Assembly (NCBI RefSeq): GCF_014837165.1
Contig: NZ_JACSPM010000001.1
Location: 27,518 to 91,517, forward strand
Direction of reading: 5' to 3'
From: Microbacterium gallinarum
GTDB taxonomy: Bacteria > Actinomycetota > Actinomycetes > Actinomycetales > Microbacteriaceae
DNA: 64,000 bases
A model generated the notes under the pieces. That model was not told the origin of the DNA. It saw only the letters and a program-made list of their open reading frames with translations, and searched no databases. Below, in pieces: positions 42,792 to 51,321 of this stretch (position 1 is the first letter of the stretch; every line of letters starts with the position of its first letter). A program made the translations under genes and the position numbers.

Positions 42792-43700
42792 TCAGCGGGG
42801 CTTGCGCGAGAAGGCCTCGAGCCGCTCTTCGGGCGTGAGCTGCGACATCCGCTCGACCCACTCCGCCGAGAAGTAGTCGCCCGTGGGCGCATCGACGACG
42901 GGCACGACGGCGTGCGTGATCGTGTCGTCGTAGACGTGGACGAGGTGGAACGACTGACCGGCGTCCATGCCGTTCACATCGACGGCCGGGCGGGCCAGGT
43001 TCATCGTGTAGCAGGTCGCCGCGGCAACGCTCACGGGTATGCCGGCGAAAGTGCCGCTCGTCGAGTAGTGGAGGTGCCCCGCGAGGATCGCGCGGACGTC
43101 GGTGCCGGCGATGACCTCGGCGAGCCGTCCCTGATCGCGAAGCTCGAGGATGTCGAACAGCGGAACATGCGACGGCAGCGGCGGATGGTGCAGGGCGAGG
43201 ATCGTGCCGAGCGGCGCCGGCGTGGACAGCACCTCGCGCAGCCAGGCGAGCTGCGCCGTGTCGAGGTCGCCGTGATGCCAGCCGGGCACGGTGGAGTCGA
43301 GGGCGACGAGGCGCAGTCCGCCGAGGTCCCAGACGCCGGTGACCGGCTCCTCGGTGGGCTCGAGGTCGAGCAGCGTGCGCCGCAGCGCGGGGCGCTCGTC
43401 GTGGTTTCCCGCCACCCACACGACGGGGGCGCCCAGGCGCGCCGCCACGGGTTCGACGGCCTCGCGCAGGGCCGCGTAGGCCTCGGGCTCGCCCAGGTCG
43501 GTCAGGTCACCCGTGAAGACGATGGCATCGGGGCGGATGCCGGTGGCCTCGGCCGCCTCGAGTGTGCGCGTGAGATTCGCCCCGGTGTCGAAGCGCCCGC
43601 CGAGCGCCCGATTGCCGGCGAGCAGGTGCGTGTCGCTGATGTGCAGCAGGGTCCGCCGCGCGGGAGGGTACTGACCGAACGGGACGGAGGCGGCTGGCAT
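42792..43700 (-). CDS. Metallophosphoesterase, CpdA-like
   Basis: This 302-residue phosphodiesterase has the full calcineurin-like metal site: DTH in LLHISDTHLLAG, GDLTD in VFTGDLTDLGE, GNHD in VWVAGNHDERP, H in ILALHHPPLP and GHLHY. This arrangement is that of class III cyclic nucleotide phosphodiesterases (CpdA, Rv0805), so it may hydrolyse cyclic AMP; the actual substrate is not proven. It has no signal peptide. The ATG at 43700 has a TAGGCT box seven bases upstream. Confidence 0.88.
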   Translation of the reverse strand: MPAASVPFGQYPPARRTLLHISDTHLLAGNRALGGRFDTGANLTRTLEAAEATGIRPDAIVFTGDLTDLGEPEAYAALREAVEPVAARLGAPVVWVAGNHDERPALRRTLLDLEPTEEPVTGVWDLGGLRLVALDSTVPGWHHGDLDTAQLAWLREVLSTPAPLGTILALHHPPLPSHVPLFDILELRDQGRLAEVIAGTDVRAILAGHLHYSTSGTFAGIPVSVAAATCYTMNLARPAVDVNGMDAGQSFHLVHVYDDTITHAVVPVVDAPTGDYFSAEWVERMSQLTPEERLEAFSRKPR

Positions 43701-43707
43701 GCCACTC

Positions 43708-43713
43708 AGCCTA
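43708..43713 (-). promoter_or_regulatory. -10 box of the metallophosphoesterase gene
   Basis: TAGGCT on the minus strand, seven bases before the ATG at 43700. Confidence 0.6.
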
Positions 43714-43748
43714 GGCCGCGCCCTCGACGTGACCCGGTCGACGTGGCC

Positions 43749-44077
43749 TCAGTGGTTGAAGACGATCAGCAGCAGGCCGCCGAGCACGACGGCGCCCGCG
43801 ACGCCGAAGGAGAGGTACGCGCCGACGAGCGCGACGCGCTTCTGGCCGTCGGTGAGAGGGCTCTTCTTCGCGGCCTTGGCGGCGGCCTTCTCTGCGCGAC
43901 GCGCCTCCTTCTCGGTGATCACGGTGATCGCGTCGGTGAACTCCGCCGGTGCGACCACCGGGGCGCGACCGGCACGCACGAGCAGGCGGAGGCCGACGGC
44001 GTACGCGCTGACGACGATCGTGGCCGCGACGGATGCCGCGATGAACACCTGGACGAAGGCGATCCAGTTGATGACGA

Positions 44078-44081
<4 letters not shown>
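43749..44081 (-). CDS. Small two-helix membrane protein linked to Pit
   Basis: This 110-residue protein has an N-terminal membrane helix (about residues 8-32), a cytoplasmic alanine- and lysine-rich stretch (EKEARRAEKAAAKAAKK, about 57-73) and a second helix (about 83-105). I do not recognise a named family. Its ATG overlaps the pit stop codon (ATGA), so it is made with the phosphate transporter, whose own C-terminus has a similar Ala/Lys-rich helix. It may be an accessory subunit. Confidence 0.72.
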
Positions 44082-45379
<1,298 letters not shown>

Positions 45380-45443
45380 CGTTCGCTTTCCGAAGAGGGG
45401 GTGTGGAGAAGAGTGCCGACGGGATCGGCGTGACGAACGAACA

Positions 45444-45465
45444 GTTCACCGTGAGTTCAGGTACC
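45444..45465. promoter_or_regulatory. PHO-box-like direct repeat upstream of pit
   Basis: GTTCACCGTGA (45444-45454) is followed directly by GTTCAGGTACC (45455-45465). The GTTCA units repeat with an 11-base period, as in PhoP binding sites of actinobacteria. It lies in the 188-base divergent region between pit and the oligopeptidase gene. Confidence 0.55.
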
Positions 45466-45554
45466 GGCAACCGGCCAGGAGAATCCTTACACCGCCCTCG
45501 CCTCCGGTCAACTTGACAGGGCCTCTCACAGGTACAGCGCAGGCCGGCGGGGTT

Positions 45555-45560
45555 TAGCGT
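45555..45560 (+). promoter_or_regulatory. -10 box of the oligopeptidase gene
   Basis: TAGCGT lies seven bases before the GTG at 45568, which favours that start over the GTG at 45559, which would straddle the box. Confidence 0.55.
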
Positions 45561-45567
45561 GGATGCC

Positions 45568-47691
45568 GTGACCGTCCACGACACCCCTGCCGCAGCATCC
45601 GCCCCCATCGCCGACTCGCGCCCGATCGTGCGCACCCACCACGGCGACGACGTCGAAGACCGCTACGAATGGTTCCGGGCCAAGGAGGACGCGGCGGTCA
45701 TCGCGCACCTCGAGGCCGAGAACGCCTACACCGACTCGCGCACCGCGCACCTGGCCGGATTGCGCGAGCGGATCTTCGAGGAGATCAAGGGCCGCACCCT
45801 CGAGACCGACCTGTCCGTGCCGACGCGGCGCGGGGACTGGTGGTACTACGGCCGCACCGTCGAGGGCGAGCAGTACGGCATCCAGTGCCGCGCTCCGCTC
45901 GCCTCGCCCGACGACTGGACGCCGCCGGAGCTCTCCCCCGACGTCGACGTGCCGGGCGAGCAGGTGCTGCTCGACAGCAACCTCGAGGCCGAGGGTCACG
46001 AGTTCTTCTCCCTCGGAAGCTTCGAGGTCTCGACCGACGGCCGCCTGATGCTCTACGGCGTCGACGTCGCCGGTGACGAGCGCTACACGCTGCGCGTGCG
46101 CGACCTCACGACGGGCGCGCAGCTGCCCGACGTGATCGAGGGCACCTTCGCCGGGGCGACGTTCTCCCCCGACGGCCGCTTCATCGTGTACACGACGGTC
46201 GACGATGCGTGGCGCCCCGACACGGTGTGGCTGCACGAGCTCGGCACCCCGGTCGACAGCGACGAGAAGCTCTACCACGAGCCCGACGAGCGGTACTGGG
46301 TCGGCGCGGGCTTCACGCGCAGCGACCGCTACCTCGTGATCGAGATCGGCTCGTCCATCACGTCCGAGGAGTGGCTGCTCGACGCCGACGACCTGCGCGG
46401 CGAGCCCCGCGTCGTGTGGCCACGCGCGGAGGGCGTCGAGTACGAGTCCGCTCATGCCGTGATCGACGGCGAGGACATGCTGTTCATCCTCCACAACGAG
46501 GGGGCACTGGACTTCGAGCTGGTGCGGGTCGCGGCATCCGATCCGACCGGCGATCGCTCCGTCGTGATCCCCCACCAGCCCGGCCATCGCCTGCTGGGCG
46601 TCTCGACGTTCCGCGACTGGGGCGTGGTCGGCTATCGCCGCGGCGGGCTCCCCCGACTCGGCATGCTCGACTACGCGAGCGGCGCGGTGAGCGAGATCGA
46701 GTTCGACGAGCCGCTGTACTCCGTCGGCACCGGTGGCAACCCCGAGTGGGCACCGCCGCTGCTGCGCCTCGGCTACGGCTCGTTCGTCACACCCGGCACC
46801 GTCTTCGACTACGACGTCGCCACGGGCGAGCGGCTGCAGCGCAAGCGCCAGCCGGTGCTCGGCGGGTACGACCCCGACGACTACGCGCAGGCGCGTGTGT
46901 GGGCGACCGCCCAGGACGGTACGCAGATCCCGATATCGCTCGTCTGGAAGCGCTCGTTCGGCGACGCCGGCGCCGCGCCCCGCCCCGTGCACCTCTACGG
47001 CTACGGCTCGTACGAGCACTCGATCGAGCCCGGCCTGTCGATCGCGCGGCTGTCCGAGCTCGACCGGGGCGTGCTGTTCGCCGTGGCGCACGTGCGCGGC
47101 GGCGGCGAGATGGGCCGCCAGTGGTACGAGGACGGCAAGCTCCTCAGCAAGCGCAACACCTTCACGGACTTCGTCGACTGCGCCCGACACCTGATCGACA
47201 ACGGCTACACGACGCCGACGCAGCTGGTCGCCGAGGGCGGATCGGCCGGCGGCCTGCTGATGGGCGCCGTCGCGAACCTCGCGCCCGAGCTGTTCGCCGG
47301 GATCCTCGCCGTCGTACCGTTCGTCGACGCCCTCACCACGGTGCTCGACCCGTCGCTGCCGCTGACGGTGATCGAGTGGGACGAGTGGGGCGACCCGCTG
47401 CACAACCCCGACGTGTACGCGTACATGAAGTCGTACTCGCCCTACGAGAACGTGCGGACGGATGCCTCGTACCCGAGGATCCTCGCCGTGACCTCGCTCA
47501 ACGACACGCGCGTGCTCTACGTGGAGCCTGCGAAGTGGGTCGCGCGCCTGCGCGAGGTCGGCGCCGATGCGCTCCTCAAGTGCGAGATGGTCGCCGGCCA
47601 CGGCGGCGTCTCGGGGCGCTACAACTCGTGGCGCGAGCGGGCGTTCGAGCTGGCCTGGCTGCTCGACACGCTCGGCGTAGCCGACGCCTGA
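45568..47691 (+). CDS. Oligopeptidase B-like S9 peptidase
   Basis: This 707-residue prolyl oligopeptidase-family enzyme has an N-terminal beta-propeller (about residues 60-420) that limits access to peptides, and a C-terminal alpha/beta hydrolase domain. The catalytic serine is in EGGSAGGLLMG (about residue 559), the acid in SLNDTRVLYVEP, and the histidine in VAGHGGVSGRY. The RGGGEMGRQWYEDGK segment is typical of oligopeptidase B, which cuts after basic residues. No signal peptide is present. The start at 45568 is chosen from the promoter box. Confidence 0.92.
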   Translation: MTVHDTPAAASAPIADSRPIVRTHHGDDVEDRYEWFRAKEDAAVIAHLEAENAYTDSRTAHLAGLRERIFEEIKGRTLETDLSVPTRRGDWWYYGRTVEGEQYGIQCRAPLASPDDWTPPELSPDVDVPGEQVLLDSNLEAEGHEFFSLGSFEVSTDGRLMLYGVDVAGDERYTLRVRDLTTGAQLPDVIEGTFAGATFSPDGRFIVYTTVDDAWRPDTVWLHELGTPVDSDEKLYHEPDERYWVGAGFTRSDRYLVIEIGSSITSEEWLLDADDLRGEPRVVWPRAEGVEYESAHAVIDGEDMLFILHNEGALDFELVRVAASDPTGDRSVVIPHQPGHRLLGVSTFRDWGVVGYRRGGLPRLGMLDYASGAVSEIEFDEPLYSVGTGGNPEWAPPLLRLGYGSFVTPGTVFDYDVATGERLQRKRQPVLGGYDPDDYAQARVWATAQDGTQIPISLVWKRSFGDAGAAPRPVHLYGYGSYEHSIEPGLSIARLSELDRGVLFAVAHVRGGGEMGRQWYEDGKLLSKRNTFTDFVDCARHLIDNGYTTPTQLVAEGGSAGGLLMGAVANLAPELFAGILAVVPFVDALTTVLDPSLPLTVIEWDEWGDPLHNPDVYAYMKSYSPYENVRTDASYPRILAVTSLNDTRVLYVEPAKWVARLREVGADALLKCEMVAGHGGVSGRYNSWRERAFELAWLLDTLGVADA

Positions 47692-47711
47692 CGCGCGGTA
47701 ACCCCGGCATC

Positions 47712-47784
47712 CGTCGAGACCGGGGCTTTTCGTCGAGACAGGGGACGTCACCCTCTGTCTCGCCGCGGATCCCCTGCTTCGACG
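47712..47784. repeat. Imperfect palindromic repeat, left copy
   Basis: CGTCGAGACCGGGG (47712-47725) and CGTCGAGACAGGGG (47731-47744) are direct copies. The second pairs with CCCCTGCTTCGACG (47771-47784) at 12 of 14 positions. The 25-base part 47757-47781 recurs at 48872-48896 with two mismatches, on the other side of the next gene. Confidence 0.6.
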
Positions 47785-47887
47785 TCTGAAGCCGCGTGCC
47801 TCCTCCCCAGGAGGTCGGCGCTGGGCGGTGTGCACGCATAGGTGGGAAGCCCCTTGAGCGCGAAACTGCCGCGCACATGCTCGTGGT

Positions 47888-48865
47888 GTGTCGGCTGCAC
47901 TCCCCGCCCTTTATCTGACGCGCGAACGACCCGGCGACATCGCACGTCTCGACCGCGACGGCGCGTTGCAACGCGTCAGAGCCGGTGTGTACGTCCGTCG
48001 CAGCGAGTGGGCGGCGCTGATGCCTTGGGAGCGATATCGTCTGCGCGTCCACGCCGTCGCACGCACCTGGTCGGCGCCGGTGTTCTGCCTCGAGTCGGCG
48101 GCATCCGAACTGGGATTGCCGTTGCTAGGCGAGGCACGGAACATCCACCTCCTGAGCCCGGACGGCAGATCGTGGCGGGAGGGCGACGTCATCGTCCACG
48201 GCTGGACGGATGAACGCGCGCTCCATGCCGGTGCGCTCATGACGACCGGGCTGGCCGACACCACTCTCGACCTCTGTCGCGTCCTCCCTCCGGCGTTCGC
48301 CCTCGCTGTGGCGGATGCCGCGCTGCGCCTGCTCCCCGCCGGAGGACCATCCTTCGAGTTGAGTGTCCGCGGCCGCGCACAGGCGAATCGACGAGGAGTG
48401 CGCCAACTCGATTGGGTGGAAGCACGTGCGAGCGCGCAGGCGGAATCACCAGGGGAATCCGTCAGCCGCGCCGCCATCGAGTGGCTCGGATTCGAGAAAC
48501 CAGAACTGCAGCAGGTCTTCACCTACGAAGGGGAGACGGACCGCTCCGACTTCTACTGGCGGCGCCTGCGGATCGTCGGCGAATCGGACGGCTACGGCAA
48601 GTACAACGCGAGCGACTCGATGGCGATGAAGGACCATTTCGTACGCGAGAAGCGCCGCGAGGACCGCCTCCGACGCCACGAGGGCGGCTTCGTGCGCTGG
48701 GACTGGGCCGACGTCGTGCAGGTCGAGCCACTGGACCGGAAACTGCGCGCGGCTGGTTTGACGCCCATCTCGCCCCGCCAGTCCCTCCTGCTCGCCTCGC
48801 TCGCGTCGAACCCGCGCGCGTTCGCGCACCGAACCAAGGGATTCCCGGCGAGCCGAGGGGCATGA
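47888..48865 (+). CDS. AbiEi-antitoxin-like / DUF559 nuclease-fold protein
   Basis: This 325-residue protein combines an N-terminal winged-helix-like part (ARLDRDGALQRVRAGVYV, resembling the N-terminus of AbiEi-type antitoxins) with a C-terminal region that looks like the VSR/DUF559 nuclease fold: SDFYW, then GESDGYGKYN, then KREDRLRRHEGGFVRWDW, giving a D, E-x-D and K set. Such proteins are frequent in Microbacteriaceae and their role is unknown; no toxin partner is adjacent. It is flanked by related repeats, and its last nine codons lie within one. The GTG at 47888 has CATGCT six bases upstream. Confidence 0.72.
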   Translation: MSAALPALYLTRERPGDIARLDRDGALQRVRAGVYVRRSEWAALMPWERYRLRVHAVARTWSAPVFCLESAASELGLPLLGEARNIHLLSPDGRSWREGDVIVHGWTDERALHAGALMTTGLADTTLDLCRVLPPAFALAVADAALRLLPAGGPSFELSVRGRAQANRRGVRQLDWVEARASAQAESPGESVSRAAIEWLGFEKPELQQVFTYEGETDRSDFYWRRLRIVGESDGYGKYNASDSMAMKDHFVREKRREDRLRRHEGGFVRWDWADVVQVEPLDRKLRAAGLTPISPRQSLLLASLASNPRAFAHRTKGFPASRGA

Positions 48866-48896
48866 CCCCCGGTCTCGCCACGGATCCCCTGTTTCG
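48834..48896. repeat. Imperfect palindromic repeat, right copy
   Basis: The last codons of the nuclease-like gene (from CAAGGGATTCCCGGCGAG at 48834) pair imperfectly with CTCGCCACGGATCCCCTG (48874-48891). The segment 48872-48896 is the second copy of the 25-base unit seen at 47757-47781. Confidence 0.6.
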
Positions 48897-48964
48897 GCGA
48901 AGAACGAAGGACGGGAGAGCGGACGCCGCGGGGCGGCGATCCGCGGAACCCACGCACGCCGGGC

Positions 48965-49993
48965 TCAGCCGAAGAGCGCGGCGGCCTCTTCGTAGCGGTA
49001 CAGCGGAACGGTGTTGAGCTCGCCGAGGGCCTCGGCGAACGGCACGCGCACGATGTCGGTGCCGCGCATCGCGACCATCTGGCCCCAGGCGCCGTCGACG
49101 ACCGCGTCGGCGGCGTGGAGGCCGAGGCGGGTCGCGAGCACCCGGTCGAAGCCCGAGGGCGAGCCGCCTCGCTGGATGTGGCCCAGCACGGTCGAACGCG
49201 TCTCGATGCCGGTGATGCGCTCGATCTCGGGCGCGATGATCTCGCTGATGCCGCCGAGGCGCGGACGGTTGAAGGCGTCGAGGCCCTTGTCGCTGTACGC
49301 CTCGTCCATGCCCTTGAGGGTGAAGCCCTCCGACACGACGATCAGCGGCGCACGGCCGCGGTCGTGCGCGCGCGAGACGAGGGCCGCGATCTCGTCGATC
49401 GACATCGGCACCTCGGGGATGCAGATCGCGTGGGCGCCGGCCGCCATGCCGGCGTGCAGAGCGATCCAGCCGACGTGGCGGCCCATGACCTCGGCGACCA
49501 TGCAGCGCTGGTGCGAGTCTCCGGTGGTGCGCAGGCGGTCCATCGCGTCGGTGGCGATGTTCACCGCGGTGTCGAATCCGAAGGAGTAGTCGGTCGCGCG
49601 CAGGTCGTTGTCGATCGTCTTGGGGACGCCGAGCACGTTGATGCCGTCGTTCGCGAGGCGGTTCGCCGCCGCGAGGGTGCCCTCGCCGCCGATCGCGATG
49701 ATGCCGTCGAGGCGGTGGCCGTACATCGTCTTCGCGATGTTCTCGGCGCCCCCGCGCGGCCCTTCGTACGGATTCGTGCGCGAGGTGCCGAGGATCGTGC
49801 CGCCGACCTTCGAGAGGCCCTTGACCTCGTGACGCGTCAGCGGGAAGAAGTCGCCGTCGACGACCCCGCGCCAGCCGTCGCGGATCCCGACGAACTCGAG
49901 GTCGTACGTCGTCGTCCCCTTGAGCACGACGCCGCGGATGACCGCGTTGAGTCCGGGGCAGTCACCGCCGCTGGTCAGGATGCCGATCTTCAT
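48965..49993 (-). CDS. pfkA: 6-phosphofructokinase
   Basis: This 342-residue enzyme phosphorylates fructose 6-phosphate. Motifs are ILTSGGDCPGLNAVIRG at the N-terminus, IIAIGGEGTLAAANRL and the catalytic region GVPKTIDNDL, plus MGRHVGWIALH and HIQRGGSPSGFDR. The combination GGEGT with PKTIDND places it in the actinobacterial group III, which contains both ATP- and pyrophosphate-dependent enzymes, so the phosphate donor cannot be decided here. I chose the ATG at 49993 (MKIGILTSGG); an upstream extension of 28 residues has no conservation. Confidence 0.93.
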   Translation of the reverse strand: MKIGILTSGGDCPGLNAVIRGVVLKGTTTYDLEFVGIRDGWRGVVDGDFFPLTRHEVKGLSKVGGTILGTSRTNPYEGPRGGAENIAKTMYGHRLDGIIAIGGEGTLAAANRLANDGINVLGVPKTIDNDLRATDYSFGFDTAVNIATDAMDRLRTTGDSHQRCMVAEVMGRHVGWIALHAGMAAGAHAICIPEVPMSIDEIAALVSRAHDRGRAPLIVVSEGFTLKGMDEAYSDKGLDAFNRPRLGGISEIIAPEIERITGIETRSTVLGHIQRGGSPSGFDRVLATRLGLHAADAVVDGAWGQMVAMRGTDIVRVPFAEALGELNTVPLYRYEEAAALFG

Positions 49994-50083
49994 AGCTGTG
50001 TTCCTCGCTGTCGGGAGAAGAGGGTCGGCGACGCTGCCTCCCCCGACATTAGTGCCGGATGCCTCGGCCTGCCACACGAGCGG

Positions 50084-51202
50084 TCAGTCGCTCACGCGTT
50101 CCCACCCGTCATCGACCGTTCGCCACTGCTGCTGTTCAGCCGGCCGCGGGCTGACACCTGCGAACCAGTACGTCGCGTCGGGGTTCCAGCCCGCGATCAT
50201 GCTCGCCCGCCCGTCGCCGACGTCGAGCGCGAGCCCGGCGGAGGAGAGATACCCGGCGACGGAGAGGTGCACCCCCTCGGCCTCCTTCACGACCTTCGAC
50301 CAGTCCGGCTGCACCCAGTCGCCGACCCGGCCGGTGGTGCGGTACCACTCGTGTCGTCTCGACGCTGTGACGACGAGCGGATGCCGCCGGCACAGGTCGA
50401 TCCAGGCGTCGGGCCCGTCGATTTCGATCACGCGTCCGGCGTGCACGTCTAGCGGCGTCGCGGCGGCCGTCTGCCAGCCCAGGGTGTCCTCGACGAACCA
50501 CAGTCCGGCCGGGCCGTCCGCGCCGAGCCTGCGCGTCGACGACACGAGCGGGGCGGGAGGGATCGACCACCACGTTCCGCCCCAGTTGGCCGTCGGGTCG
50601 GCGGGCCGCTCGATCGCTGCGCGCTGCTCCTCCACCCGGGCATCCTCGCGCCACTCGTCGAGCATCGCGGCTACCCGCTCGGGTGGATCGGGCCGCGTGC
50701 CCTCCCACCCCACGGTCCACTGATCATCGCGAGCAACGGGCGTCGCCCACCAGCCGGCGTGCGGCGAAGCCACGATGACCTCGGCGACGCGGCGCAGCGC
50801 TCGGACCATCTCGTCTGTCGCGGCCAGGATGTCGTCGCCGTCGGGCTCCTGCCAGTACCGCGCGACATCGACGGAGATCGCGAGCGCGTTCCGCAGGTCA
50901 GCGGCCGTCGGCGCGCCGAGCTCCAGCGCATCGACGGCCGAGGCTGCCTCCGCCGCCGTCACGGTCGGACCCTCGTCGGGGCCCGGTTCGTAGGTGCCGA
51001 GGGTGAGCACCGTGCTCGTACCGAACGCCGGGTCGAGCCGGAGGGCTGCCCACCACAGGGCCGTCGCAGCATCCGAGGGATCCTGCAGTCTCTCGGGCGC
51101 CGGCTCAGCGCCCCGCGCACGGTCGGCGCGCCCTCGCGCGTACTCCAGGCACACTCGGCGCCCCCGCGGCCCCGCGAGCAGGGTGTCGACATCGAGGATC
51201 AT
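50084..51202 (-). CDS. Conserved protein of unknown function
   Basis: I do not recognise this 372-residue protein. It has no signal peptide and no membrane helix. Tryptophan is frequent (WWAALRL, HAGWWATPVARDDQWTVGWEGTRP, NWGGTWWSIPP), and the C-terminal half is rich in short strands with VGDWVQPDWSKV and VHLSVAGYLSSAGLALDV. Coding character is good across the whole length. The start at 51202 (MILDVDTLL) is supported by a TACGGT box six bases upstream. It is 90 bases upstream of pfkA in the same direction, with no clear functional link. Confidence 0.7.
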   Translation of the reverse strand: MILDVDTLLAGPRGRRVCLEYARGRADRARGAEPAPERLQDPSDAATALWWAALRLDPAFGTSTVLTLGTYEPGPDEGPTVTAAEAASAVDALELGAPTAADLRNALAISVDVARYWQEPDGDDILAATDEMVRALRRVAEVIVASPHAGWWATPVARDDQWTVGWEGTRPDPPERVAAMLDEWREDARVEEQRAAIERPADPTANWGGTWWSIPPAPLVSSTRRLGADGPAGLWFVEDTLGWQTAAATPLDVHAGRVIEIDGPDAWIDLCRRHPLVVTASRRHEWYRTTGRVGDWVQPDWSKVVKEAEGVHLSVAGYLSSAGLALDVGDGRASMIAGWNPDATYWFAGVSPRPAEQQQWRTVDDGWERVSD

Positions 51203-51208
51203 GCCGTC

Positions 51209-51214
51209 ACCGTA
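51209..51214 (-). promoter_or_regulatory. -10 box of the unknown gene
   Basis: TACGGT on the minus strand, six bases before the ATG at 51202. Confidence 0.55.
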
Positions 51215-51271
51215 TCGGGCGCGAGGCACAGCGCCCGCCCCACGCGAAGCGCGACGGGCCGCCACACGAAA

Positions 51272-51304
51272 GGCGCCCCCCCTCGCGCATGCGAGAGGGG
51301 CGCC
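51272..51304. terminator. Terminator of the SNF2-like helicase gene
   Basis: GGCGCCCC and TCGC on the left pair with GCGA and GGGGCGCC on the right around GCAT, 18 bases past the stop codon on the minus strand. Confidence 0.7.
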
Positions 51305-51321
51305 GAGTCCGACCGCGAACC

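Noticed and set aside
45526..47835. A 769-codon open frame on the minus strand opposite the oligopeptidase
   Set aside because: Antisense shadow; the plus strand has the complete catalytic triad.
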